Assembly: GCA_903834825.1 (NCBI GenBank) | Contig: CAILKQ010000056.1 | Location: 1 to 45,432 of the forward strand | DNA length: 45,432 bases | DNA from: an uncultured bacterium | GTDB taxonomy: Bacteria; Bacteroidota; Bacteroidia; Chitinophagales; Chitinophagaceae | Direction of reading: 5' to 3' | In this document: piece after piece, positions 16,474 through 25,328 of the stretch | Numbering within the stretch: position 1 is the first letter of the stretch | Layout of the letters: each line of letters begins with the position of its first letter | Notes under the pieces: model-generated | Databases searched by the model: none | What the model was told of the DNA's origin: nothing | The model's input: only the letters and a program-made list of their open reading frames with translations | Translations under genes and position numbers: made by a program

Positions 16474-16986
16474 ATGAAGGGTGATATTTACAGGATAATT
16501 GTTGGTACAAACAGGGTAGGAAGCAACTCTCGCAAGGTTGGAAGTTACTACAAAAGCATTTTTTTATCTAAGGGTATTGATGCTGAACTGGTTACACTCG
16601 AAAACTTCAGCCTAGATCCCAGCTCACCACCCTTTGTTTCTTTTCAGGAGGACCACCTAAAACCAGTCACCAAATTTATTTTTATTCTACCAGAATACAA
16701 CGGAAGTTACCCCGGAATTTTCAAGAGCATGATTGATATTACCGATATCAAGAGCTGTTGGCCTGGTAAAAAAGCATTGTTGGTTGGTGTTGCAACAGGT
16801 AAAGGTGGAAACATCAGGGGATTGGAGCACGTTACAGGTGTGTTGAATTACCTCAAGGTGAATGTGCTCGCCAACAAGCTGCCTATTTCAACGGTAGACA
16901 AGCTGATGGATGCTGATGGAAATATCATAGAATCCACTACCATCAACAGCATTGAACAACAAGTTCTGGAATTCATTTACTTTTAG
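16474..16986 (+). CDS. NAD(P)H-dependent FMN reductase family protein
   Basis: 170 residues, flavodoxin-like. The N-terminal phosphate-binding loop YRIIVGTNRVGSNSRKVGSYY and the family motif FILPEYNGSYPGIFKSMID (the P-E-Y-N-G-S element that stacks on FMN) are clear; KKALLVGVATGKGG follows. Such proteins reduce flavins, quinones or azo compounds with NAD(P)H; the substrate cannot be told. Start placed at the ATG 16474 rather than a TTG two codons earlier. It lies only three bases before the metallophosphoesterase gene, so they form a pair. Confidence 0.85.
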   Translation: MKGDIYRIIVGTNRVGSNSRKVGSYYKSIFLSKGIDAELVTLENFSLDPSSPPFVSFQEDHLKPVTKFIFILPEYNGSYPGIFKSMIDITDIKSCWPGKKALLVGVATGKGGNIRGLEHVTGVLNYLKVNVLANKLPISTVDKLMDADGNIIESTTINSIEQQVLEFIYF

Positions 16987-16989
16987 GTG

Positions 16990-18234
16990 ATGAAAAGACT
17001 ATTGGGATCCTGGTTTTTTATACTGATCATGCTGGCCGTTGACTTCTATGTTTTTCAGTCACTCCGTGTGGTGACTTCATCCTTGTCTCCGAGGACCAGG
17101 CTGACCATCCATCTGTTTTATTGGTCATTTACTGCCGTGGCCCTCATGCTTTTCATCACCATCTCTTTCATTGGATTCGAAAAACTTCCCCAGCTGGTCA
17201 GGAGTTTTGTATTTCCTATCGTTATTGGTTTCTTTATCGCAAAAATTGTGGCCACTTTGTTTTTCTTGCTGGATGATGTCCGCAGAATTTTTCAGTGGGT
17301 GGGGAGCAAAGCCATTTCGGCTATCAATGGCTCGGCCTCAAGTGCTGAGGGCATCACCAGGTCGGTATTCCTTTCTTGGCTTGGCATTGGGGTAGGCGGT
17401 GGGCTTTTCGGAACATTGCTCTATGGATTTGGAAACAAATACAAGTACAGGGTTGAAAAGGTGAAATTAAAATTTGAGAACCTCCCTTCTGCATTTAAAG
17501 GACTGAAAATTATACAAATATCAGACATACATTCGGGAAGCCTTGAAGACAAGATTGCAGTTGAAAAAGGTGTCCTCAAGTTGATGGAGCATGAACCCGA
17601 CCTTGTATTCTTTACCGGAGATCTTGTAAACAATGTGGCCACTGAAATGGATGGCTTCATTGATGTTTTTTCAAACATTAAAGCGCCCATGGGTGTTTTT
17701 AGTATCCTGGGTAACCATGACTATGGTGACTATGTCAAATGGCCCAGCAAAGCTGCAAAAGAAGACAACCTCAATCGCCTCAAGGAAATTCATGGGGAGA
17801 TGGGCTGGAGGCTCTTGCTCAATGAAAACGTTACCCTTGAAAAAGATGGGGAATCCATTGCCCTGATAGGGATTGAAAATTGGGGTGCAAAGGGCAATTT
17901 CAGCCGTTACGGAGACCTCCAGAAAGCATACGAAGGAACAGGATCTCATCCGTTTAAAATCTTGTTGAGCCACGATCCAAGTCATTGGGAGGCACAGGTT
18001 TGCAAGGACTACAAGGATATTGACCTGATGTTTTCAGGCCACACCCATGGAATGCAATTTGGGGTAGAACTTCCAGGATTCAGGTGGAGCCCGGTTCAGT
18101 ACATGTACAAACAGTGGGCAGGCGTATACCGGAACAGCAAACAAAAGCTCTATGTAAACCGTGGATTTGGCTTTTTGGGCTATCCGGGAAGGGTTGGTAT
18201 CCTTCCAGAGATAACACTGATTGAGCTTGTGTAA
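16990..18234 (+). CDS. membrane-anchored metallophosphoesterase
   Basis: 414 residues. The N-terminal ~150 residues have several hydrophobic segments (FILIMLAVDFYVF, SFTAVALMLFITISFIGF, FPIVIGFFIAKIVATLFFLL, and one near 135-150). The calcineurin-like phosphoesterase domain then carries the metal-binding motifs SDIHSG (Asp179, His181), FFTGDLVNN, LGNHDYGDY, LLSHDP and SGHTHGMQFG. This matches the YkuE/YaeI-like family, whose characterised members act on membrane or lipid-A-related phosphoesters; the substrate here is unknown. The C-terminus YVNRGFGFLGYPGRVGILPEITLIEL is typical. Start at the ATG 16990; an adjacent GTG one codon earlier is less likely. Confidence 0.9.
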   Translation: MKRLLGSWFFILIMLAVDFYVFQSLRVVTSSLSPRTRLTIHLFYWSFTAVALMLFITISFIGFEKLPQLVRSFVFPIVIGFFIAKIVATLFFLLDDVRRIFQWVGSKAISAINGSASSAEGITRSVFLSWLGIGVGGGLFGTLLYGFGNKYKYRVEKVKLKFENLPSAFKGLKIIQISDIHSGSLEDKIAVEKGVLKLMEHEPDLVFFTGDLVNNVATEMDGFIDVFSNIKAPMGVFSILGNHDYGDYVKWPSKAAKEDNLNRLKEIHGEMGWRLLLNENVTLEKDGESIALIGIENWGAKGNFSRYGDLQKAYEGTGSHPFKILLSHDPSHWEAQVCKDYKDIDLMFSGHTHGMQFGVELPGFRWSPVQYMYKQWAGVYRNSKQKLYVNRGFGFLGYPGRVGILPEITLIELV

Positions 18235-18303
18235 GATTTTTAAGGTGTTTCGTAATTCCCCTATATATATTGTGATTATTCTCAATCGGTGATTTTAGTT
18301 TAC

Positions 18304-18311
18304 TAATTTTG
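18304..18311 (+). promoter_or_regulatory. -7 promoter box abutting the 18317 start codon
   Basis: TAATTTTG matches TAnnTTTG and ends 5 bases before the ATG at 18317. The usual distance to the transcription start would put +1 on or next to the ATG, suggesting a leaderless mRNA. Confidence 0.55.
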
Positions 18312-18316
18312 TACAC

Positions 18317-19333
18317 ATGCAACATGCTTTGAAGCTGGCGGTTTTTTCCTTTTTATTTGTGTTGATGTCAAACCTATTGGTTGCACAAGATCAGGGCTTC
18401 GACACACTTGCTTTGAAGGCAGAATTATCTTCCATGAAAAATGATAGCCTGATCAACGAATTGAGGAGCATGCTTGATTCAGCAGGACGCAACCAGAGTT
18501 TTTTTTCTATCAATATTTCAGCCAGCAACAGGCTCTTCAGTACCAAGAACAATGCCTTCAATTCCCAACAGTCCAATGCAGGTGTTGTTGCCATTGTTCC
18601 ATCTGTTTCCTATATCCACAAATCAGGATTTGGATTGTCTGCTACTGGATATGTGAGGGGCGTTGACGCAAGCCCATCGCTTTACCAAATGGCCCTCAGC
18701 CCGTCGTATGATCACATTGGAGAAAAAGCCATGTATGGCATTTCTTATACCTATTACAAAAAGAATGAGAGCCTTAATACAACCGCAACGCCTTATGACC
18801 ATGAGGTATATGCCTATGTTCAATACAGACAATCATGGCTGAGGCCCTCCCTGGCATTGGGTTGGGCGGAAGGACAGTACCAGGATGTGTCCACCATTCC
18901 ATTAAGATTAAATGGAAATTATTTCTGGATAAAAGATACATCTAATGTAATGCTCAATGACCTCTCCGTCAGTGCATCCATTTCACATTCATTCTCATTC
19001 AGTGAAGTGCTTGGTAGAAATGACATGCTGCTGATTGCACCGCAGCTCAGCCTGATTGGAGGAATGCAAAGCTATTCAACTGTTTCAAGGTCTACGGTAT
19101 TGGGCACCAGAACCAGGGAAATCGAGCTCGATCGCATCCGAAAACTGTACAACGTATCGAATACAGAAATTTCAAATTTTTCGCCGCAAACCGCCGCCTT
19201 TTCTACCAATATTTCCTGGTATAGAAAAGCTTTCTCCATTTCTGCAGGTTATTTTTTCGCCTACTATTTTAACAGCAGCATGTCCAACAGGACTGCTCAT
19301 ATTTTCAATGTAAGCACAGGGTTGACTTTTTAG
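18317..19333 (+). CDS. predicted outer-membrane protein, function unknown
   Basis: 338 residues. A clear signal peptide MQHALKLAVFSFLFVLMSNLLVAQ is followed by a short helical stretch and then a long series of alternating polar/hydrophobic segments rich in Ser, Tyr and Asn (FGLSATGYVRGVDASP, AMYGISYTYYKKNESL, VSASISHSFSFSEV). It ends in HIFNVSTGLTF, with the aromatic final residue typical of outer-membrane beta-barrels. I do not recognise a named family. It lies between the metallophosphoesterase gene and a second, smaller barrel gene on the same strand, each with its own upstream region. Confidence 0.7.
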   Translation: MQHALKLAVFSFLFVLMSNLLVAQDQGFDTLALKAELSSMKNDSLINELRSMLDSAGRNQSFFSINISASNRLFSTKNNAFNSQQSNAGVVAIVPSVSYIHKSGFGLSATGYVRGVDASPSLYQMALSPSYDHIGEKAMYGISYTYYKKNESLNTTATPYDHEVYAYVQYRQSWLRPSLALGWAEGQYQDVSTIPLRLNGNYFWIKDTSNVMLNDLSVSASISHSFSFSEVLGRNDMLLIAPQLSLIGGMQSYSTVSRSTVLGTRTREIELDRIRKLYNVSNTEISNFSPQTAAFSTNISWYRKAFSISAGYFFAYYFNSSMSNRTAHIFNVSTGLTF

Positions 19334-19419
19334 TATTTTATTACAACTTTTAGGTCGGATTTGCCGCTGAATAGGATTACTTTCATGCAAAGAATCCATT
19401 TCACCTAAAAATTGATCAC

Positions 19420-20001
19420 ATGAAAAAAATTATATTGATCCTGTTCATGGGTATTTTGGCTACTGGTGCAAATGCACAGGGATTTAAAATTGGGGTTAAG
19501 GTGGGTTCCAATATCACTGATGTAACTGGGCTTCAATTCAAGGATGGATTCAACTATGGGTACCATGCCGGGGTTTTTTCTGAAATCATGTTCTCTAAAT
19601 ATCTTGGCATCCAACCTGAGGCATTGTGGAGCCAAACCAACCTTACCCGGGCCACAACAATTTCATCCCTCTATCAACCATCCTTGGGTTCGCTTAACAG
19701 TATAGAATTGACATATTTGTCCATTCCTGTTCTGTTGAACATAAGGCCTACAAACTTGATAACCCTTCAGGTAGGCCCGCAGTTTGGCATCCTGGTAGAT
19801 AAAACCCAAACCGCAACTGCCAATGCAGGAAATGCATTCAAAAACGGAGATCTCTCCATGGTTGGCGGGGTTCAATTCAACATGTTTAAATTGAAGTTTT
19901 ATGGACGATATCTCGCGGGGTTGAGTAATATCAATGAACTTAGCGACCAGGACAAATGGAAAAGCACGTCCTATCAATTGGGCGTTTCCCTGGCATTTTA
20001 A
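19420..20001 (+). CDS. outer-membrane beta-barrel protein (PorT/OMP_b-brl_2-like)
   Basis: 193 residues. Signal peptide MKKIILILFMGILATGANAQ, then GFKIGVKVGSNITDVTG, the standard opening of small Bacteroidetes barrel proteins often annotated as porin family or PorT family. Further strand-like blocks are NYGYHAGVFSEIMFSKYLGIQPEALWSQ, IELTYLSIPVLLNIRP, LQVGPQFGILVD and the end SYQLGVSLAF with a terminal Phe. The function is unknown. An intrinsic terminator follows 17 bases after the stop. Confidence 0.85.
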   Translation: MKKIILILFMGILATGANAQGFKIGVKVGSNITDVTGLQFKDGFNYGYHAGVFSEIMFSKYLGIQPEALWSQTNLTRATTISSLYQPSLGSLNSIELTYLSIPVLLNIRPTNLITLQVGPQFGILVDKTQTATANAGNAFKNGDLSMVGGVQFNMFKLKFYGRYLAGLSNINELSDQDKWKSTSYQLGVSLAF

Positions 20002-20018
20002 ATGATAGTAAGCCGCAG

Positions 20019-20048
20019 AAAAATCCTGGTCATTGGCCGGGATTTTTT
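20019..20048 (+). terminator. intrinsic terminator after the 19.4 kb barrel gene
   Basis: AAAAATCCTGG (20019-20029) pairs with CCGGGATTTTT (20037-20047), 11 bp with one G-T pair and a 7-base loop; the right arm ends in a six-T run. The A-rich left arm means it may also work on the other strand. Confidence 0.75.
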
Positions 20049-20138
20049 GTTGGCATCAAAGTTGGGATATATACTGAATAGCCTCAGGAACCATTTTCTG
20101 GAGAGGGGAATATGTCATATTGTCTTAAAAGATCAAGC

Positions 20139-22541
20139 ATGGAACTTAAAATGAATTTTTTATCACAAGAGGATGAAGTGGACTTCATGCCCATCATACC
20201 ATTCAATGAAAACGAGGGGGATGGTACCGATGATACACTGATTCCAAAGGAATTGCCTTTGTTGCCGCTTAGAAATACCGTCCTGTTTCCCGGTGTAGTG
20301 ATACCCATTACTGTTGGGAGGGATAAGTCAATCAAGGCCATTGCAGAGTCCTACAAGACTGACAAATTGGTAGGTGTGCTCTCCCAAAAAGACAGCAATA
20401 TTGAAGATCCGGGAATTGGAGATCTCGTAACTGTAGGAACAGTGGCCAAAATTATCAAGCTCATCAAGATGCCGGATGGTGGTACTACCGCTATTTTGCA
20501 AGGGAAAAAACGATTTTCCCTCCTCAAGGTTACTGCTGAAGATCCTTATTTCAAGGGTGAAGTTACAGTGATCGAGGAGGAAGTAATCAAGGATGATCAA
20601 CCATTCGATGCTTCTGTCGCCTCCATCAAGGATCTGGCGGGCCAGATCATTCAGCTCTCCCCCAATATCCCAACAGAGGCCTCCATGATTCTGAGGAATA
20701 TTGAAAATCCTTCCTTCCTGATACATTTTGTGGGAAGCAACCTGAATTGCGATCTTTCAGAAAAGCAACAGTTGCTGGAATTGAGTGACATGAGGCAAAG
20801 AGCAGAAATGCTGTTGAACCTTTTGCAAAAAGAATTGCAATTCGTTGAGTTGAAAAACAAGGTGACCACCAAAACCAAGACCGAACTGGACAAACAACAG
20901 CGGGATTATTTTCTGCAGCAGCAATTAAAAAGCATCAAGGAGGAACTGGGCGGAGATTCAAATGACCGCGAAATTCAGGAGATGAAGAAAAAGGCTGAGT
21001 TCAAAAAATGGAATCTTGCTGCAAAAGAACTTTTCCAAAAGGAAATTGAGAAGCTGGAAAGGATGCACTCCAGCACACCGGATTACTCTACTGTTTACAA
21101 CCACGTTGACCTCATGTTGGACCTTCCCTGGGAGGATTATACACAAGACAGCTATGACCTTAAAAAAGCCAAAAAGGTGTTGGACAAGGATCATTATGGC
21201 ATGCACAAGATCAAGGAGAGAATTCTGGAGTACCTGGCCGTACTCAAATTGAAGGGAGACATGAAGAGCCCAATCCTGTGTTTTGTGGGCCCTCCCGGTA
21301 TAGGAAAAACTTCTTTGGGTAAAAGCATTGCCAGTGCCATCGGCAGAAAATATGTCAGGTTCAGTTTGGGAGGCCTGCATGATGAAAGTGAAATCAGGGG
21401 GCACCGCAAAACCTATATTGGTGCTATGCCCGGAAGAATTTTACAGTCCATCAGAAAAGTAAAATCATCCAATCCTGTCATGATCCTTGATGAAATTGAC
21501 AAGGTCGGCAAGGACCACCGCGGGGATCCCTCCTCCGCCTTGCTGGAAGTACTTGATCCGGAGCAAAACAACAGTTTCTACGATAATTACCTTGAGCTGG
21601 AATACGACCTCAGCAAGGTTTTGTTTATTGCAACGGCCAACGACATACAGAGCATTCAGCCTGCACTGCGGGACAGGCTGGAGATCATTGATCTCTCTGG
21701 CTATGCGGTAGAGGAAAAGGAAAAGATTGCACAGACACATTTGCTTCCCAAGCAAAAGGAGTTGCATGGCCTGAAGGATTATACCCTTAAGGTGAGTGCA
21801 GCCGTGATGACCTATGTCATTGAGAATTTTACCCGTGAAAGCGGTGTCAGGGAGCTCGATCGGCAATTGGCCAGCATCATGAGAAGCTTGGCAAAGGATG
21901 TTGCCATCAAGGGTAAAATGAAGTCTATCCTTACGTTGAACGATATCACAAGAATACTTGGAAAGCCGCGGTACAGCAATGATCTTTACAAAACGGCGAA
22001 CATGCCAGGCGTTGCTGTCGGCCTTGCCTGGACCTATGTTGGCGGTGATATACTGTTCATTGAATCAACCATCAGCGATGGGAAGGGGGATCTGCAGCTC
22101 ACTGGAAATTTGGGCAACGTGATGAAAGAAAGTGCCCATACTGCATTCACCTATTTGCATGCCAACGCTAAAAAAAATGGGATAGACCCTGAGCTGTTCA
22201 GGAAGAAGAACATTCATATCCATGTTCCCGAAGGTGCTGTGCCCAAAGATGGTCCCAGTGCAGGGATTACCATGATGTCTGCCCTGGCATCTGCATTTAC
22301 CGGAAGAAGGGTAAAGCCATACCTGGCCATGACCGGCGAGATAACCTTGCGCGGTCAGGTTTTGCCAGTTGGTGGTATCAAGGAAAAAGTGCTCGCTGCA
22401 AAAAGAGCGGGTTTGAAAGAGATTATCCTTTGCTGGCAAAATGAGAAGGATGTGAATGAGATCAATGTAGAATTCATTAAAGGAATGAAATTCCATTACG
22501 TCAAGACCATGCAGCAGGTACTGGAATTGGCCCTTGTATAA
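20139..22541 (+). CDS. lon: ATP-dependent protease Lon
   Basis: About 800 residues. The Lon N-terminal substrate-binding domain opens with [23 protein letters not shown]. The AAA+ module has Walker [16 protein letters not shown], the [15 protein letters not shown] pore segment, Walker [12 protein letters not shown] and sensor [19 protein letters not shown]. The C-terminal serine-lysine protease domain has [16 protein letters not shown] with the catalytic Ser, and [18 protein letters not shown] with the catalytic Lys. It degrades misfolded and regulatory proteins in the cytosol. The start is uncertain: ATGs at 20112, 20139 and 20151 are all in frame; 20139 ([16 protein letters not shown]) is a compromise. 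Confidence 0.95.
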   Translation: MELKMNFLSQEDEVDFMPIIPFNENEGDGTDDTLIPKELPLLPLRNTVLFPGVVIPITVGRDKSIKAIAESYKTDKLVGVLSQKDSNIEDPGIGDLVTVGTVAKIIKLIKMPDGGTTAILQGKKRFSLLKVTAEDPYFKGEVTVIEEEVIKDDQPFDASVASIKDLAGQIIQLSPNIPTEASMILRNIENPSFLIHFVGSNLNCDLSEKQQLLELSDMRQRAEMLLNLLQKELQFVELKNKVTTKTKTELDKQQRDYFLQQQLKSIKEELGGDSNDREIQEMKKKAEFKKWNLAAKELFQKEIEKLERMHSSTPDYSTVYNHVDLMLDLPWEDYTQDSYDLKKAKKVLDKDHYGMHKIKERILEYLAVLKLKGDMKSPILCFVGPPGIGKTSLGKSIASAIGRKYVRFSLGGLHDESEIRGHRKTYIGAMPGRILQSIRKVKSSNPVMILDEIDKVGKDHRGDPSSALLEVLDPEQNNSFYDNYLELEYDLSKVLFIATANDIQSIQPALRDRLEIIDLSGYAVEEKEKIAQTHLLPKQKELHGLKDYTLKVSAAVMTYVIENFTRESGVRELDRQLASIMRSLAKDVAIKGKMKSILTLNDITRILGKPRYSNDLYKTANMPGVAVGLAWTYVGGDILFIESTISDGKGDLQLTGNLGNVMKESAHTAFTYLHANAKKNGIDPELFRKKNIHIHVPEGAVPKDGPSAGITMMSALASAFTGRRVKPYLAMTGEITLRGQVLPVGGIKEKVLAAKRAGLKEIILCWQNEKDVNEINVEFIKGMKFHYVKTMQQVLELALV

Positions 22542-22594
22542 GTTTTTTTACATTGGCTAAACATTTTTTAAATCAAATGTGTTAAATATCCGAT

Positions 22595-22613
22595 TAAGAG
22601 CATTATGCTCTTA
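22595..22613. promoter_or_regulatory. near-perfect palindrome in the lon-porQ spacer
   Basis: TAAGAGCAT and ATGCTCTTA (9-base arms, one base between) form a 19-base palindrome, 54 bases after lon. No T-run follows directly. It could be a protein-binding site or part of the transcript end. Confidence 0.5.
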
Positions 22614-22641
22614 TGTTGGTTGTTTTAAGGGTTAAAGAACT

Positions 22642-22665
22642 TCCCCCATTTTCATGGGGGATTTT
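22642..22665 (+). terminator. intrinsic terminator after lon
   Basis: TCCCCCAT (22642-22649), loop TTTC, ATGGGGGA (22654-22661), then TTTTCATTT. A perfect 8-bp GC-rich stem with a T-rich tail, 100 bases past lon and just before the porQ promoter. Confidence 0.75.
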
Positions 22666-22685
22666 CATTTATGGAAACTGATGAT

Positions 22686-22693
22686 TAATTTTG
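22686..22693 (+). promoter_or_regulatory. -7 promoter box abutting the porQ start codon
   Basis: TAATTTTG ends only 3 bases before the ATG at 22697. A TTG within the box is a possible alternative start but would sit in the promoter. A leaderless transcript is likely if this box is used. Confidence 0.5.
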
Positions 22694-22696
22694 GTC

Positions 22697-23725
22697 ATGG
22701 TTCGTCGGCTGACTTTGATGGGTTTATTGGTGTTTGCCTGTATAGGTGCTACCGCACAGACCCTGGGAGGTTCATCTGTTTTCAATTTTATGAGGCTTCA
22801 GTTGCATCCCCAGGCTGGGGCTTTGGGAGGACGCAATGTATCCCATTTTGGGGCTGATCTTGGAATGATCAGTGAAAATCCTTCCCTTTTGCGGGAAGGC
22901 CATCATTCAGCGGTTTCAGCTAATTTTACTTCATTGGCGCCTACCATTACTGGGCTTTATGCTGCTGGAGCGTATCACCTGAAAAAAATGGGTACCACAG
23001 TAGCGCTGGGCATCACCCATCTTGGGTACGGAGAACAGCCAGAGACGGATGCTTCAGGGAATACCCTGGGTACTTTTCGGGCCTATGACCAGTTGCTTGG
23101 GGTTACTGTTTCCAGGAAATACAATAAGCATTGGTATTATGGGTCAACGCTGAAGTTGATCAACTCAAGGTATGGAGGCTATGCCAGCCAGGGCCTGGCT
23201 TTGGATATGGGCTTGAATTATTACGACGAAGCGCGCATGATCCAGTTTGGTTTTTCCGCCAAAAACATGGGGATTCAGCTGAAATCATATGGCAATGGCA
23301 AGGAAGATCTTCCATTTGACCTGGTCTTGGGCATGACCAAGCAACTGGAGAAAGCCCCCATCCGTTTTTCCATCACTGGTCAGCGATTACACCAGTTTGA
23401 TCTGCTCTATAATGATACCCTTTTTAATGAGACCAATGATGGCACCCAGGCCAAGTCTAATTTCGGAACAAAAATTTTCAGTCATCTTGTTCTTGGAACA
23501 GACATACTGGTGGGAGATAAAATTGTGCTTACGGGTGGATACAATGTTTTAAGGAGAAGGGAGTTGCGCATAGAAAATATTGCCAGTGGCGTTACCGGTT
23601 TCAGTTATGGGTTCAACCTGCACTTGAAACGGCTTACCTGTTATTACGCGAGAACACATTACCAGTCATCGCTTTCCCATCATCAAATCAGCTTTTCTTT
23701 CAGATTGCAAGCTGTAGAAGACTAG
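22697..23725 (+). CDS. porQ: type IX secretion system protein PorQ
   Basis: 342 residues from the ATG 22697. Signal peptide MVRRLTLMGLLVFACIGATAQ. The mature N-terminus FNFMRLQLHPQAGALGGRNVSHFGADLGMISENPSLL is the PorQ/UPF0164-like signature (L-x-x-x-x-A-x-x-x-A-L-G-G-x-x followed by D-x-x-x-x-x-x-N-P-x-L-L), and the rest is beta-barrel-like, ending QISFSFRLQ. PorQ is an outer-membrane component of the Bacteroidetes type IX (Por) secretion system; in Porphyromonas it acts with PorU, PorV and PorZ in cargo processing and attachment. No other T9SS gene is in the window. Its TAG overlaps the stop of the convergent aminopeptidase gene. Confidence 0.85.
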   Translation: MVRRLTLMGLLVFACIGATAQTLGGSSVFNFMRLQLHPQAGALGGRNVSHFGADLGMISENPSLLREGHHSAVSANFTSLAPTITGLYAAGAYHLKKMGTTVALGITHLGYGEQPETDASGNTLGTFRAYDQLLGVTVSRKYNKHWYYGSTLKLINSRYGGYASQGLALDMGLNYYDEARMIQFGFSAKNMGIQLKSYGNGKEDLPFDLVLGMTKQLEKAPIRFSITGQRLHQFDLLYNDTLFNETNDGTQAKSNFGTKIFSHLVLGTDILVGDKIVLTGGYNVLRRRELRIENIASGVTGFSYGFNLHLKRLTCYYARTHYQSSLSHHQISFSFRLQAVED

Positions 23726-24834
23726 AAATAACTCAGTTTGGTTTTTGGTGTCAGCGCCAACAGTGTTTCATACATAAGATGAATGGTCTGTTCAATATCA
23801 TCCTTGTGGATCATTTCAACGGTTGTATGCATGTACCTCAGTGGAATGGAGATCAACACTGACGGGCATCCGTCGTTGGCATAGGCAAATGAATCCGTAT
23901 CCGTTCCTGTGCTGCGGCTCACCGTTCTCATTTGAACAGGGATACCTTTTTTCTCAGCAACATCTTCTACCAAAGAAAGCAACTTGTTGTGTACAGCTGG
24001 TCCGAAAGCCAGTGATGGCCCCTTACCACAAGCCACATCACCTTCAATAATCTTATTGATCATCGGTGTAGTGGTGTCGTGGGTAACATCAGTAATGATG
24101 GCCACATCAGGCTTTATTTTCCGTGCAATCATTTCTGCGCCCCTGAGTCCAATTTCTTCTTGCACTGCATTCACCACATACAGGGCATAGGGGAGTTTCT
24201 TTTTGTTTTCTTTGAGCAAGCGTGCCACTTCTGCAATCATGAATCCGCCAACCCTGTTGTCCAGGGCCCTTCCGATGATATAATCATACGCCAGTTCATC
24301 ATAGCCCTCTTCGTAAGTGGCGACTGCTCCAATATGAATACCCAGTGCTTCAACTTCTTTCTTATTCTTCGCTCCGCAGTCAAGGAAAAGGTTTTCAACA
24401 GATGGCTGTGGATCTTTTCGCTCGCCACCACCCATGCGGGTATGAATGGCTGGCCATCCAAAAACAGCTTTTACAGCCCCTTTTTTTCCATGGATCAAGA
24501 CCCTTTTGGCGGGTGCTATCTGGTGGTCAACGCCACCATTTCTTTTTACATAAATCAGCCCTGCATCAGAGATGTAGTTAACAAACCAGCTGATCTCATC
24601 CGCATGTGCTTCAATGACTACCTTGAATTTCTCGGTGGGGTTGATGATTCCTGCAGCAGACCCATATGCGTCAGTGAACATTTCATCCACATGTGGTTTG
24701 ATGTACTCCATCCAGAGTTTCTGGCCGCCAGACTCAAAGCCAGTAGGGGATGGGGTATTGATGTATTTTCTGAGAAATTTGTAGGAAGCCTCTGAAAGAA
24801 TTTTCTTGGATTTTCCTTTGGTAGCTTTTGCCAT
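23722..24834 (-). CDS. M42 family metallopeptidase (FrvX-like aminopeptidase)
   Basis: 370 residues. M42 tetrahedral aminopeptidases are cytosolic dinuclear-metal enzymes that trim peptides. The metal ligands and catalytic residues are visible in order: IEAHADEISWFV (His, Asp), GRALDNRVGGFM (bridging Asp), VNAVQEEIGLRGAEM (catalytic Glu and Glu ligand), AIITDVTHDT (Asp), and the late TTVEMIHKDDIEQT histidine. The substrate domain insert (KKGAVKAVFGWPAIHTR) is present. No signal peptide; the N-terminus is Lys-rich. It lies 26 bases after the upstream lipoprotein gene and probably shares its promoter. The stop overlaps that of porQ. Confidence 0.93.
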   Translation of the reverse strand: MAKATKGKSKKILSEASYKFLRKYINTPSPTGFESGGQKLWMEYIKPHVDEMFTDAYGSAAGIINPTEKFKVVIEAHADEISWFVNYISDAGLIYVKRNGGVDHQIAPAKRVLIHGKKGAVKAVFGWPAIHTRMGGGERKDPQPSVENLFLDCGAKNKKEVEALGIHIGAVATYEEGYDELAYDYIIGRALDNRVGGFMIAEVARLLKENKKKLPYALYVVNAVQEEIGLRGAEMIARKIKPDVAIITDVTHDTTTPMINKIIEGDVACGKGPSLAFGPAVHNKLLSLVEDVAEKKGIPVQMRTVSRSTGTDTDSFAYANDGCPSVLISIPLRYMHTTVEMIHKDDIEQTIHLMYETLLALTPKTKLSYF

Positions 24835-24860
24835 GATGGATCAATTTTTTGTAGTGCCGG

Positions 24861-25292
24861 TCATCTGCGGAGGATAATAGGCTGTGTTTTTGCTGTATCG
24901 CTTTTGTTGCCTTTTTTGTCTTTCATCCAAAAGCTGAATGTTGCTGTGTCATTCCTATTACACCTGGGCTGCAGCTCGATGGCATACGTAAAAGTTACCA
25001 ACACCTCGCCATCAAAATTTCTTGTTCTAGGCGTCTCGGCCGGGATGCGGTATAGGAATGAATCAACAAAATTGCTTTGTGTACAACGGGTGGTTGTTTT
25101 TTTGACCCAAATGGTGTCCACAAAATCCCCTTCTTTATCAGTCAGCCTCATGTTGATCAAAAGATCACTGCCGGGAGGAATGAGTGTGGAGCTGATGCTT
25201 TTGATGGTCAATGAAGGCTTGGACTGGAACGTCTCTTTTCCACAAGCCACCATAAACAGCACGAGGAGTAACGCTATGAACTGTTTTGTCAT
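24861..25292 (-). CDS. small predicted lipoprotein, function unknown
   Basis: 143 residues. N-terminus MTKQFIALLLVLFMVACGKE is a lipoprotein signal peptide with a lipobox-like MVAC (Cys17). The rest is a small beta-rich domain with LTIKSISSTLIPPGSDLLINMRLTDKEGDFVDTIWVKK and a pair of cysteines (TRCTQ, QPRCNRN) that could form a disulfide. The pattern resembles an Ig-like or cadherin-like fold, but no family is recognised. It is the first gene of a leftward pair with the M42 peptidase and has a -7 box TAATTTTG just upstream. Confidence 0.75.
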   Translation of the reverse strand: MTKQFIALLLVLFMVACGKETFQSKPSLTIKSISSTLIPPGSDLLINMRLTDKEGDFVDTIWVKKTTTRCTQSNFVDSFLYRIPAETPRTRNFDGEVLVTFTYAIELQPRCNRNDTATFSFWMKDKKGNKSDTAKTQPIILRR

Positions 25293-25293
25293 G

Positions 25294-25301
25294 TACCTTT
25301 G
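25294..25301 (+). promoter_or_regulatory. -7 box for the LuxE-like gene
   Basis: TACCTTTG matches TAnnTTTG, 27 bases before the proposed TTG start at 25329. It interlocks with the minus-strand box at 25310-25317, so the two divergent transcripts would overlap at their starts. Confidence 0.45.
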
Positions 25302-25309
25302 TTGTGTTT

Positions 25310-25317
25310 CAAAATTA
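25310..25317 (-). promoter_or_regulatory. -7 box for the lipoprotein-M42 pair
   Basis: On the minus strand TAATTTTG (25317-25310) matches TAnnTTTG, 17 bases before the lipoprotein ATG at 25292. Confidence 0.5.
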
Positions 25318-25328
25318 ACCGATTCAAG

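Noticed and set aside
19348-19410. TTTTAGGT ... ACCTAAAA inverted repeat before the 19420 gene
   Set aside because: The 47-base loop and AT-rich 8-base arms make a functional hairpin unlikely without further evidence.
24079-24795. A 238-codon open frame on the plus strand opposite the M42 peptidase gene
   Set aside because: It is entirely antisense to a clear enzyme with intact metal ligands, its translation has no recognisable domain, and the base composition explains it as a shadow frame.
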